The position numbers were made by a program, and so were the translations under genes. Below the pieces are notes generated by a model. That model worked only from the letters and a program-made list of their open reading frames with translations. It searched no databases and was not told where the DNA came from. 64,000 bases of DNA from Brugia malayi (lineage: Eukaryota; Nematoda; Chromadorea; Rhabditida; Onchocercidae), in assembly GCF_000002995.4 (NCBI RefSeq), contig NW_025062479.1:8361721-8425720 (forward strand), read 5' to 3'. Below are positions 52,931-64,000 of this stretch, one piece after another (the first letter of the stretch is position 1; the number at the start of each line of letters is the position of its first letter).

Positions 52931-55900
52931 GAAAGATGTGGTGACTCTGTTCGACGTGTTTTGTGAAGTTGGTGCAACATTGGATGGTGGAGTAGCTGTT
53001 ATTCTTCAGAAGTATCCTGATGATTTCAATCATGAACAAACACTGAAATCTGTAGCTCAGTTTAGCTTTCCTTGTGGCGTTGACGAGTTAGTTCTGGCAA
53101 AAATTTCTTTTCATTTATTGAAACTTGTTTACTATGATATTACATTTGCTTGCTGCTTGTTCAGGATTTGAAAAAGTTTGGTTCATTAGCGATGTTGTTC
53201 TGGAAAAGAAATTCCAGAACAAAAGTGAAAAGGTGTGGTCTTAATCACATGACACTTTTTTGTCCTAATATGCATAGCAGCTAAATGAGAAATGATTTTT
53301 CAAACTGTCTCTGTTGTAATGGATTACAAATGATAAGAATTTCAAGAGATTAAATTTTATCTCAAAATGTAATATTTACAAAAGTACACTTACTGAAATA
53401 AGTGAATACTCTTACAGCTATAACATGGAAACGGTACAGCTGTTTTCATTTGTCTTAACAGATGAAAAATCACAATATACGTATGCTTTTTGTCGACTTA
53501 TGCCACACAATAATACATGTATTTGTATTCTCAGGTTTCCTTGGAATCTTTCTAGTTTTCGAATGCTTTTATAAATTTGAGTTTTCTTTATAATGCATTA
53601 CGAGCACAAGTATGTCAGTTTTCTGATTGCTTAGTTCAATCCAAATCACTGCACAATATTCAGATAAAATTATGATTATGATACGGATTTTTGTTTGAAA
53701 TGAGTGACTTTACTGACTTTTCAGGTGTTTTGTAGACTGCCTTTTCAGAAAGTTTGATACTTGGAAATTTTAAATTCACTTTCAATTGTTCTGATTTTGA
53801 TGGCGCTAAGTGAAAGTTTTGCAGCGGTCTTCCATGGACCAATGTTTTCTACAAAATTCTTAATCACATATCAGCAGTGATGAACAACAGGCCGGTATGT
53901 GAAGATTACGAACTCTGACAAATCTTTTTTTTTTATCTCTTTTCATTTCCAAGACGTTTTTGCAGCTGAGATTTGATAAAAATTTGTGTTAGTTGTATTT
54001 ATCTGGTTATTTCGTGTTCTAAACGAAGAATTTTTTAAGACAAATGAATTGGATTCTTTCCTGACGTGTGCTTACCATACGCCTATTCTTGGTCCAGGCG
54101 AGAGTTTGCTTATCGAATCTAGTCCTGGTGTAAATGTTTGTTTTTCTCCCTTTGTCTACACGTCTTTTGTGTTTATTCCATTTTCGGCAATAATTCCAAG
54201 TTTTCAAATCGTTCCATTTATATTATTCCAAAATAATATAAATGAAACGATGAAAAACTTATAATTTCACATTAAAAGTTGTTTTGAATATGAGCTTCTG
54301 TGTCATCAACATTTGCTGTAATATTAAAACAGATTTTTTAACAATTGAGAAAGTTAAGTAAATCAAGACTTAATTTAATTTTAAGGAATTAATTTAAAAA
54401 TTAAGAATTTAAATTGGGATTTAAAAAAATTAAGTAAAAATTAAGAGAACTAAGTAAAGCACGTACTTTGCAGGAACTAGTACTTTATTCCCTTTTGGGA
54501 GACATCAGATTCACTCCTTCACCTGTTTTCTTTTTTATTTCAGAAATTACAAGTAACTGTACCAGATATTAGCAGATTACCCACTTTGAAAGAAAATAAA
54601 TCCATGCTTGAATTTTACAATGCCATATCTGAAAAGCAAATGATTGCACTGTATGCAAGGTAAGTCTATTTTTTACTTTCATTCACTACTTTCTTTTCTT
54701 TCTTATTTATTTATATACTTCTCTATCTGTATCTTACATGATTTATTTAGTTATTCGCTTTCTTTACTTTCAGTCTATATTCGCTACTTGTACTCATTAG
54801 AAAAAGCTTTGGAAATATTTCTTGGTTACGAAATTTTCTAATTTGCAGCTTATTAAAGGAACGACGTATTTTATTTACGAGTCAGAAATTAGGTCAACTT
54901 TCATCGTGTATATTTGCTGCTGCTACATTACTTTATCCAATGCACTGGCAGAATCTTTTCATTCCTGTTCTTCCTATTGGTTTGATTGATATGCTTATGT
55001 AAGTTTGCTCTTTATCATTTTGGTTTCTTATTAATTTGTTAACTTTTCGTCTTCGTTTTTCAAATTTTTTCCACCGAAGTGTGGTGTAACTGTTTTTATT
55101 CCCTTAGTCTGAGATCATTTGTTCAATGCAGCGCATCCTTCTCCATCACATTCACATAATGGATACAGTTACTTGTAAGGTTTCGAAAAGACACGATATA
55201 CAATTCTTCTCATTTTTAGTTTATCTGTTAGTTGAGCTGTGAAGTGGTTCGAAGCTTCCTGGCCGTAGTCGGTCAAGATTAGCACTGTGTTTTTGGCCTG
55301 TTTAAACTTCTTCAAATCTGCTTCGGTGTAACCCTCTCATCTTGGCTAAGTTACAATGTATTGGATTTTTGCAAAAATGTAACGGATAAGAGTTCTCTAA
55401 GAATTACTGTTTAACAAAGCTTGTCTTTTTAATTTCAGGGCGCCAATGCCATATCTTATAGGCGTGCCCAAGAAAATTCTGCAGGTTTATTATTTTGACC
55501 TTGTTTAAAATTGATTGTTACAAGGAATGGTAGGTTGTGGCGTAATGATTTCACTATATTTATTTCAAGAAAAAAATATTTTCAGATTAAAATCTTCTCT
55601 GAAGCGGTATATAATATACACATCTTCGCTTTTTTGCAAGGATATTATATGCTAGATTAGTCTGAATCAACTACTCTAAGATTCAATTTAGTCTGTGAAA
55701 CAGCTTGAGCTTGGCGATGTGATGGTCATCGATTTAGAGGAGCGTACACTACAATGTACTCATAACGATATGCTAGATTTACCGGCTGAAGCATTAAGTA
55801 TCCTTCGACATCATTTACACTCATCCTCCAACATGTTCTTTTCTGATAGATTAGCTCGTTCTTTTCTCAGGTTAGTGATTTAATATAATATCTGATATAA

Positions 55901-57792
55901 GTGAATGTAGTACTGACACTGAAACATTCAGATAGATTAGACTGTTTGTTAAGATGAAGGTTCAGTAATCTGAAAATTCTGGGTGACAACTTTTTTTTCT
56001 CAAATTGTGTTACAGGACAAATGTTTTTCTTTTCGGTGGTTACCATAAAGGATTATCATGCTCGTCGTATTCTTTTTCATGGGATCGCCAAAAATTCATA
56101 CAGAATCAGAAGCCCAATCTTCAGACTTATTTGCAGTCCTTGCTTGGGCAAGATGGTGTGCAGTATCTTGAACGGGTAAGAGTGCTCTAATAAATGATCA
56201 TGTGAAAATTGTGCCGCTAACTTATTAACATATACTGGGCATTATGTTGATCCCCATGACCATCAGTTCATTTAGTGCAGTGCATGTCTTAATGGTGATG
56301 ATATCCTTGCTCTTTTTAGTTCATCGATGAAAGGATTGCAGCGCTGAACTCTGGAACACCAATTGATGATGAATTTGAAAAAGAGATTCGTGTTAATGAA
56401 ATGAAATCGTTGAAAGCATCACATATGGTATGTACAGACTTTGAATTCTCGAAAATTCTAATACATTGGTCATTTTTGTCTCCAGATTGCATTGTCTTAT
56501 TTTGATCCTGATGAAGTTGAAAAATGTTGTTGCAGAATCATCCAGAAATGTTTCAGAATGCAGTAACTTCTGTAAGATTTTTGTCAGTACTGCTATTGTG
56601 GTGTTGTGATTGTGGTGATGTACCATTCATGCATGTTCTTTAATTAACATTACAAGTTAAAACTGAAGGAGAGGGAAGAAGTGTTTTTTTTCTTGAAAAC
56701 ATTGCGAAATGTTGATATTTCCACCGCATTTCTTGCTTTTCATTCCTTGCATTTTCTTTGCCATTTTAGATGAGTTCTCGAATGTTTCGCATGAATTCAT
56801 TATTTGTTTTTAAAGCTGCAAGGGTTTGATATTCTCTTCAGCTGTTGACTGTATATGTATAGGAAGAATGCTTCACTGTCGCTTTGTTACTTCTCATAAA
56901 ATTTGCCTTACGTTTAGGTTCGAGAAAATGCAAATGATGTGATTGGTTTATTGAAAGATAAAGTTCATTCTATTGCCGTAAGTTTGTATTTTCTTAGTTT
57001 CTTTAACACTTTGTTGTTAAAGGTAAGTCTAACTAGATGGTTTTGGAATTGTTTATTTGAAAGGTGGTAGTTTGCAACTTTAAAGAATTTTAGTTAAAAG
57101 AACGCTTGGGCCGTTTAACCCCAAAAGAAATTCGACGGGTTTCTTCGAGAAAACCACATTATAATGATGGAATGCTTTCATTCGACACACAGCAGTGGAT
57201 GACCGAGGATAAGATGGAGTCTGGTGGTGAGGTATGCTTTTAATACGGTTTAAATTCAGAAAATTCTAAATAGCAAATATATATCTAAAAGATTTGGTAG
57301 AGTACTGTAGGCGAATATGTTAGCTTTTCTAGTTTTTTTGGAGTTTTTTTCACCAATTAGTGATACGTCAGTTACACAGAACAGTTCGATGACTGTTTTT
57401 GTAAGAACTTATTGTGAAGTTGATGTATTTTATCGCCTTGCTTGGTGGTCATTGATAGCAAGGCCAAAATAGAGTCATTCATTGATAAAATCATAACTGG
57501 ATTGCTTTAGACCACGTCATCAGTGCTTGAAGAGACAACGGATCTGATCGATCTCAGTGATAACTTATTACCATTAACATCGAATGATAAAACTGATGAC
57601 TTACAACGACCATCTTGTACTTCAAGAGCAGCGACTGCAAGCCCAGCAAAACTTGCAGATATTCCTCCACACCACCTTTCACTACAGTTCCTGAATTCCG
57701 ATCCATTTGCATCTATACCATCAGTCACTTCTTCACCACCGAGTCCGGTTAATTTAAGTGTTCCCAAAAACTGTTGGCAACGTTTTGATTAA
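52931..57792 (+). CDS. rme-4: DENN-domain Rab35-type GEF, connecdenn/DENND1 family (5' end incomplete)
   Basis: Thirteen exons give about 567 aa without the start: 52931-53086, 53418-53554, 53993-54129, 54544-54659, 54849-54998, 55439-55484, 55692-55870, 56016-56175, 56320-56427, 56536-56571, 56918-56977, 57094-57231, 57511-57792 (TAA). Order matches DENND1: FDVFCEVGA, QKYPDDF, LKSVAQFSFP and LFSFVLTDEKSQY (uDENN); VTVPDISRLP and LYASLLKERRILFTSQKLG (cDENN); LLYPMHWQNLFIPVLP, APMPYLIGVP and FLFGGYHKG (dDENN); then FIDERIAALNSG and a Ser/Pro-rich tail. DENND1 proteins activate Rab35 at clathrin-coated vesicles; C. elegans RME-4 acts in yolk-receptor recycling. The tail has a DPF motif (57700-57708), an AP-2 appendage ligand, and a clathrin-box-like LIDLSDN. 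The first exon is missing; the 53554/53993 junction is provisional because both frames around 53520-53590 show weak similarity. Confidence 0.88.
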
Positions 57793-59530
57793 TTTCGTTC
57801 GTAATTTATTCTTTTATCTTCTTTTCAACTATACGAATATCCCATTCAGAAACTGTTTTGAGGAAGGACCATACTAACTATCGACTGCACCCATTTCTGG
57901 GATTCAGCATTTGACTGCGTATTTACCATCTCCTCTGTCTTTTTATTTTCATTTTTTTTATGAAGTACCAGTAAAACAATTATTCATTTATGCATTTCCT
58001 GTTTTCATAAATCTCAGTATGCTAACAATGTGCAGTCTAGAGTATTGTTGTTAGGGAATTGTAGGATAGAAGAGTGATGTTTGTAAATGAGTGATGCAGA
58101 TCTTTGATTAACTATAACTCATAGTAAAGATAAAAAAATTTGTGGAATTATGGCTTATTTGGTGCGACGGCTTACGCTGGAACAACTCATTTCTCGACAA
58201 TAAGATGAAGATTAATTTTCTGCAATAACAATGTATTCAAAGGAAAGTATTCTTTTTTCATGAGAAAAGTGTAACTCGTCACTCTGAACTAGTCTGGCTC
58301 AATTACCTTCACAAACTCCAAGCGACCGAACGGTCAAATATTGGAGAGAAATGGAATCGATAAAACACATTGTGAAGATCAATGCTGCCACTGGTAAACA
58401 GCGGTTAAAAATATAAGTGTCGGCAAATACCGCACAGATCAAATTCAAAAAGACAATAACATGTATGAGGTTACGCAGGAAATGTACATTAATCAAAATG
58501 AATTCGTAGCTGATAACAACGAACCAATCAATCACGTCGACCAAAGGGAGAATTTTCAGATTTTAGCACAGGCTAAAAAGGATTAATACACGTCATTCAA
58601 GTATTGATGACAATACAGTATGCATTGTTTATTATGGAATGGAACAAAGAAATATGAAGGAAGTGATCAACCCTTCGCCATGGGAAAGTGAGTTCATGAT
58701 GAAAAATCAATCCTCATTACATATAAAATGTTGAAAACAAGTCGGAAGTGTTCATGAAGACATTCATACAAAGAAGTTAACTGCTTCCAGGGAAAATTTC
58801 TCCATACAAGAGGGACAGATACCATCTAAGATCTCAAATAAATGACGAGAAAAATTAACGAATTAGTAAAACTAGCGATAAAGAGGACTGTGAATGGTTT
58901 CAAAATTATGAACTTTTAACAAAGTGATTGTGCGTATCAACAATCTTAATCTGCATTAAGAAAAATGGGTAAGTGTCGAAGATATCCCTTGCTACTTATC
59001 TCAACAACATAAACAAATTACAAAACTTGTCATTGCCCTACCGTTATTTTTGTTCAGTAGTAAGATCTTATAAACAGAAAGTTATTGTTGCATATTTTAC
59101 TGTTAGTATCGATGCAAAATTTGTGCACATAAAATTATGCCTACAATAATTCGAGAAAGTTTTGTAACCAAAAAGAAAAAAAAATCTAACCTGAAGTATC
59201 ATAGCTTTGAAATTTGCAAATTATTGCCTTGTAAATATGTAACAGACCAATCTTATAAACAAGAATAATGGTTAGTGCAAAAAACAGTAAGATATACTCA
59301 GGAGATTGAAGTGACAGAGGAAAATAGTTTCTATACATCTTATAATAAAATGTTAATGGAAGTTGACTAAATAAATTTATAAAATAGATGAAAAAAAAGC
59401 TGAAATAGGGTGCTCAAGGAATTCAACAGTTTTAAATTCCACAGCGTTGTGGTTTTTAAGAAATCTTGTTAATCCAGTTCATGTCAACATATGTGTATAG
59501 AAGTGTGAACAATGTGATCATAAAACAGCA
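57793..59530. other. Convergent interval, DENND1-like and RhoGAP 3' ends
   Basis: About 1.7 kb between facing stop codons, A+T-rich. A minus-strand open frame at 58299-58544 is hydrophobic but has no ATG in frame, no usable acceptor and no recognisable family, so it is not called as a gene. Confidence 0.6.
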
Positions 59531-60254
59531 CTAAAGCTTAGTGATCTCGTTTGGTTTGTTTAAATCGATTATTGACTTCGGCTTATAAGGCAAAGGGGGT
59601 TTAGACAATGTATTACAGTTTTCAGCTCCTGACAATGTTCCAGCATACTGATGATAAGCATCAGTATCCAAATGCACCACAGTACGATTGTCTTTTGTAC
59701 AAGCAACTGGAAGAGGTGCGCTAGGACAATTCTCTACCGAATTTCGGCTTCGCAGCAGATCAGGTTGCAACGTTTTAACAACCTCTTGTGAGCTGTTATG
59801 CTCCACCGAATCAACGGCAGAAGTTTGAAATCCTCCATCCGGTGTAGATGACCGTCCCACATTACGTGGTGGCGGTGGACGTAATGGACGGCCTGGTTCG
59901 TGATAGGAACGGATCATTTGTGGTTGGAAAGTAAAATTATCGCATATTTCAACATTAGTTGTACAACCATATTCAGCCATCGAATCACTAGATGCAACTG
60001 ATGGACTTTTACTAATAAAATTATTCAAATTTTCTAAACTAGACGACATCTCTTCTACGCTATCATTGCAAAGATTCGAATGATGAGTCGAACAATTATT
60101 ATTACTGTTGTTACAATTTGAATAACCTACAACAGGTGGCGGTGGTGCTGGCCACTTCGGACGAGCACGTGAAGTAGAAGATGATGGTGGATGCGATGTT
60201 TGTTGTACCACTGAGGTTATATTACGCGACTGCGCTGTACTCTTGCAGGAATTG

Positions 60255-60288
<34 letters not shown>

Positions 60289-63200
60289 AAATATAAAAAC
60301 TACAATTCTAAAGAAGTTTCTTACTCCAGAGCACATCAAAACAAATAGAAAAAAAAAAAAAAAAAAAAAAAAAAAAGAAAAAAGGAATAATCTAAACTTA
60401 CAATCACAAAGAAACAAAAACTGTAAAAGGATTAAACTACAAAAGGATTTACTATATCGGCGATAGCATTACTTTCAGACCCAAGCTTACTTGTTGCTTT
60501 GTGCATGATAAAACCCGGTATGCTGTTGTCCTTGTGTACCACGTGCAACCATACGATCTCCACTGCCAAAGCTGTTTGCTACATCGGGCTTTCGCTGCAG
60601 AAATGAGTCAAGCAGTGGTGATGTGTAGTTGAAATTGTCTACAAACAGAAATTTCACGACTTACAGAAACTGAATAAAAGACGAATGAATACATAAAAAA
60701 CACAGTTGAAATTTTAAAGATGTTCATGCACAGCCATATAAGCGTTGGACACATTTTTATAAAGACTGATTTAAATCCGATATGTGGAAAAATTCATTTC
60801 AAAAAAAAGATCATTTCAAGTACTTCACATTTCAAGATAACAGGCAATGCTTTTTTCCTGCATTCAAAAAAAGCGAATTAGCCAATTAACTGAGAAGTCA
60901 TCTTGGAAACTTTCGTTTTTCAAAAAATTACAATTCGGAAAGAAAAAATCGGCATTGACTATTAATGTTTCCACCAACTTTGAACCAAGTACATTCTCCG
61001 ATTCGGTACCATTGCCAGCATCAACCAAATTCGGGCCAAAAACAATCGATAAATTGCCTACACTCATTCTGCAATAAAATCGAGAGTTTAAATTCCTTAT
61101 TCCTATAAGAAAATGAATTTTAAAACCACCTACCGTCATTACATATATGAAAGAAATTACTTCGTATATTCTTCATAATCCAATATCAACTGTAAAAACT
61201 TGATTAAATAGGCAAGATTGTATCGATTTACTTCTGGCATCAGAGGAAGAAGTCGATATATAGCTTCCTTCCGGTAATCTGGATCTCTCCTTAAAATAAA
61301 TATATATACATGAAAACAAAAATTAGTTGCGTACATCAGCTGTTTTAAATTTAAACTGAGGTTGTGTGTTTTTCAAAATGGGGTGAAAGTTGAGGGTCTC
61401 AACACTAAGTGAACAGAAAAAGGCATCTAACAATATTTTGAAACAGCTCCATGAAATTGTTTAGTTACACAAACAGCAATTTACTTGGCAATAAAAATCC
61501 AATCAGAGTGAAGATTATGCGTCATTAATGGCTCAGGAAGTTCACGAAGATAACATTTTAAGACCGAACAAACTGAATGCGGATCATTAATGTATTCGGC
61601 AATTTCCAGTGAACTATTATTTATTTGATGGGCATCAAATGCTGCTTTAAGGCGCCTAATCCGATTGTTATTACCGCTAACTCGAAAAAGGCCCTGAAAA
61701 TAAAGTAGCATGAAAACTTCTACATTATCGAATTTTGTACCAACGCTTCTTAAGTGAAATTACAATCATCGTAAAACGGCCTTATGAAAAATATACGCTA
61801 CTCATATTAGAATAAGAAACCTTTTCTTGGAAACCTTGGTATTTTAGAATAGCGCAACACACTTCAAGAACCAACGCTACTGAACGATTAGAGCAACGTA
61901 AGTGGTCTTCTAGATGACATCCAAACACAGGGCGATTAGGATATGAAGCTACAAAAGTATTAATTGTGGAAAATACCACATATAAAAATTATTTAATAAA
62001 CATTTTTTAAAATCAAACGAGAAGAAAGACAAAAGACGTTGTAATAAATTATTGCAGAGTTTTCTAAGGAGAACAATGGATTTATTTTATGGCAAACATT
62101 TATAATTGAAGATCATAAGATTCAAATCCCTGCGAAAACCATCCTAACTGGAAGAGAATTCATAAGGAGCGAAATAAGACCAACCTTAATTTCATAAGGA
62201 AATGCTCACCAATTTTTCTATCGATTTCAGGCAAGATGTTTTCGAGTTTCTGCAAGGCTGTCCGATGATATTCCATTTGTGCAGTTATCAATTCTTTATA
62301 AATACCAGCAATTTCAGCTTCCCTTGACAGTAGTATAAAAATATCCGTAAAAATGTTGTCCTAAATGCAAAAAGTGCTATTTTTGTCGATTATTCAACAA
62401 GCCATTTCAAACATTATTAAACAAGTCTTGCATCTCATTTAGAAAAATCAACCTTATAAGATTCTAATTTAAGTTGCAAGGCATCATATTCATCCTGGAT
62501 TTCCTGAGCCTTTGATTCGTCATGATTTCCCTGCTTACGTTTTCTGCTAACCTCAACATCAACAACTGTGCGCGTTAGTTTTTCTTTCGCTTTCGATAGT
62601 GCTTTGTCATCGTCCATATACTTTCCAAAAGCATCCAGAACACTACAATGCGAGTAATTTATAAAGAAAACAATATCAACATGCGAAATTTGATGGTATT
62701 ACTTCCATCCATAGTATGTGCAACTGGTTTAATCAATATCCTGTAAAAACCTTTTCTCAATTAACTGATCTGTCAGGACCCGTTCTTCAAGAATTACACC
62801 CATAGCGTCGCCATACAGCTTCAGGGTGTCAGCAAGAACAGATGGTTGCGAACGTGGATAAACATTTTCCAACTCTTTCGCATCCGTAAGCAGCTGTTGC
62901 CAAAGACCAAATTCATCTAATCGTCTCTGCAAAAGACTACCCATACTCTCTGATAGCACTAGTTTATGATTAGTTCTAACTTTCAATTCAACAAGTGATT
63001 CTTTTTAAATAAAACAATTTCGAAGCCTGCTTCAGGTAAAAGAGTTGTCTATCCTGTGGTTTCTCACAGAACAAAAAGAAAAAAAAGTTAAAAAAAATAC
63101 ATGATGAATAAAATAACAAGGATTTAAGAAATAACAGCAGCTTTCTTTCCTCAAAACTTCTGATAGTTAGCTAAGCCTCGCGTGAAATTATACCTTCCGC

Positions 63201-63718
63201 TTATCAATGGCTTCTTCCCTATTAACACTTCTTATACAATTCTGCAAATTTTGCCGTGTGTTTTTTACTGCCAAAATAATTTTTTGGTTTCTTTGTTCGA
63301 CATGACTTACGCTTTGCAGCTCGTCTTTTTTCTCAGACCTGAAACTAATTTTTTCAACAAACGATGATTAAATTCAACGTCAAAGTGTGAAATCTGTCAC
63401 ATCATACAGAATGTTTGATTATCCATGCTTCCTGTTTTTGCAGTGAAGGATAGCCTGTTCTGCTGAGTTCCATATTCATTGTTAAGGGGCACTAACTTCC
63501 TCATTCTCATCCATAACGCATGAAAAAAGGAAATAAATAAAATAAAGCATGGAAACCTCCAACTATCATCCAATTCCCCTCAATGGAAACAAACTGTTGT
63601 TAATACCAATCTGCATTTCTTACAGAAATGAAAAGATAACGTACAATCCCACTGACTGCTGCAAATTTTCTTGCATACGACGAGCTCGTCGCTGTAAACC
63701 CTCCCGCATCTTCTCCAT
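59531..63718 (-). CDS. BAR-domain RhoGAP, ARHGAP17/ARHGAP44/SH3BP1 (RICH/nadrin) family
   Basis: Twelve exons give exactly 726 aa: 63718-63645, 63338-63311, 63053-63016, 62975-62751, 62642-62453, 62360-62210, 61948-61821, 61693-61485, 61289-61161, 61068-60932, 60638-60491, 60254-59531 (TAG). Residues about 1-235 form an N-terminal BAR domain, helical and charged (LSEKKDELQS, KLVLSESMGSLLQRRLDEFG, QMEYHRTALQKLENILPEI), which binds curved membrane. The RhoGAP domain follows (about 245-440): GLFRVSG with arginine finger Arg282, LKCYLRELPEPLMTHNLHSDW, and KMSVGNLSIVFGPNL. It should stimulate GTP hydrolysis on Rac/Cdc42-type GTPases. The last exon (242 codons) is low-complexity with SH3 ligands RPKWPAPPPP, RPLRPPPPR and KPPLPYKPK, as in RICH/nadrin. 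Intron 3 is only 40 nt. A 6-codon upstream ORF precedes the start. Confidence 0.92.
60257..60286 (+). repeat. Poly(A) tract, 30 nt (T-tract of the last RhoGAP 3' splice site)
   Basis: On the coding (minus) strand this is 30 consecutive T directly followed by AG and the last RhoGAP exon. The homopolymer is therefore the entire polypyrimidine tract of that intron. Confidence 0.95.
60349..60376 (+). repeat. Poly(A) tract, 28 nt
   Basis: A second A run in the same RhoGAP intron, 62 bases from the first, in the same orientation. Confidence 0.95.
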
Positions 63719-63760
63719 CTTTCTTTTACTTCTCAATTTTATTCATGGAAAATAAAAGTC
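63719..63760 (-). promoter_or_regulatory. RhoGAP 5' leader with trans-splice-like acceptor and upstream ORF
   Basis: On the minus strand, GTTTCAG ends at 63761, so the leader would begin at 63760, 42 bases before the start codon. It contains ATG AAT AAA ATT GAG AAG TAA at 63746-63726, a six-codon upstream ORF that terminates seven bases before the RhoGAP ATG. Such an ORF could lower initiation at the main start. The upstream ORF is read directly; its use is inference. Confidence 0.5.
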
Positions 63761-64000
63761 CTGAAACATAAGAATTTAATGCATATCAAAACAGCATTTC
63801 TCCACTCAATTGGCATATTTAAAATATAAATGAACATAGTAAGCGAATATCTTAAACCAGATGTTGGACGACATCCACACTAATTCGGAATTCGTCTTAA
63901 GCCAACATACGTAATTCCCTCAACTGAGCTCCTTGAAAGTGTATGGCTGCTGAGGGTAAGAAAATTGTAACACAATTAAGGGGTAAGAGGTAAAAATTTA
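63761..64000. other. Upstream region of the RhoGAP gene
   Basis: 240 bases to the window end, upstream of the presumed RhoGAP leader. No coding frame or clear promoter element is seen. It would hold the RhoGAP promoter if the leader is trans-spliced close by. Confidence 0.45.

Noticed and set aside
53165..53240. Possible DENND1 exon after TTGTTCAG (FEKVWFISDVVLEKKF)
   Set aside because: It does not align with the uDENN order, and the direct 53086-to-53418 junction keeps frame and matches the family better.
58299..58544. 81-codon hydrophobic minus-strand open frame with apparent transmembrane segments
   Set aside because: No in-frame ATG, the upstream acceptor leads into a stop, and A+T-rich DNA commonly yields hydrophobic frames.

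Overview
This is a eukaryotic chromosome segment of about two-thirds A+T, with many small exons. Introns are mostly 100-700 nt (a few as short as 40-55 nt), starting GTAAGT/GTATGT-like and ending in short T-rich TTTCAG/TTTTAG acceptors. Several first coding exons begin a few bases after an acceptor-like AG with no upstream exon I can see, as expected for trans-splicing. With the gene families present (UNC-43-, EGRH-1-, KIN-20- and RME-4-like proteins, a multi-saposin protein) this points to a nematode, probably a clade III/spirurid (filaria-like) genome. The species is inference; no bacterial, viral or organellar genes are seen.

Layout: (1) 1-3225, + strand: 3' end of a CaMKII (unc-43-like) gene carrying the association/hub domain. 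(2) 3226-10211: long A+T-rich interval with a twin perfect hairpin at 8559-8615. (3) 10212-17525, + strand: an 18-exon PDXDC1-like gene, a group II PLP-decarboxylase fold that lacks the PLP lysine. (4) 19825-23631, - strand: an 11-exon EGR zinc-finger transcription factor; 1.8 kb upstream lies a locally GC-richer island with an EGR-like site. (5) 26362-26647, + strand: an unidentified two-exon coding candidate. (6) 26.6-38.9 kb: gene-poor interval. (7) 38933-42226, + strand: a secreted three-domain saposin protein. (8) 42579-45732, - strand: a nine-exon DXO/RAI1-family protein with degenerate catalytic motifs, head-to-head (304 bp between start codons) with (9) 46037-49946, + strand: casein kinase 1 delta/epsilon (kin-20-like). 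(10) 52931-57792, + strand: a connecdenn/DENND1 (rme-4-like) DENN-domain protein with an AP-2-binding DPF motif. (11) 59531-63718, - strand: a BAR-RhoGAP of the ARHGAP17/44/SH3BP1 (RICH/nadrin) family.

Exon models were built by hand from splice consensus, phase continuity and remembered family similarity. Six genes close exactly in frame: PDXDC1-like 898 aa, EGR 569 aa, saposin 364 aa, DXO-like 459 aa, CK1 316/365 aa, RhoGAP 726 aa. The DENND1 5' end and one internal junction, and one PDXDC1 junction, are unresolved. There is no operon or biosynthetic cluster logic; the genes look like independent cellular genes (signalling, transcription, membrane traffic, RNA 5'-end quality control). The most notable features are two apparent pseudoenzymes (PDXDC1-like and DXO-like), the divergent DXO/CK1 promoter, and the twin hairpins.
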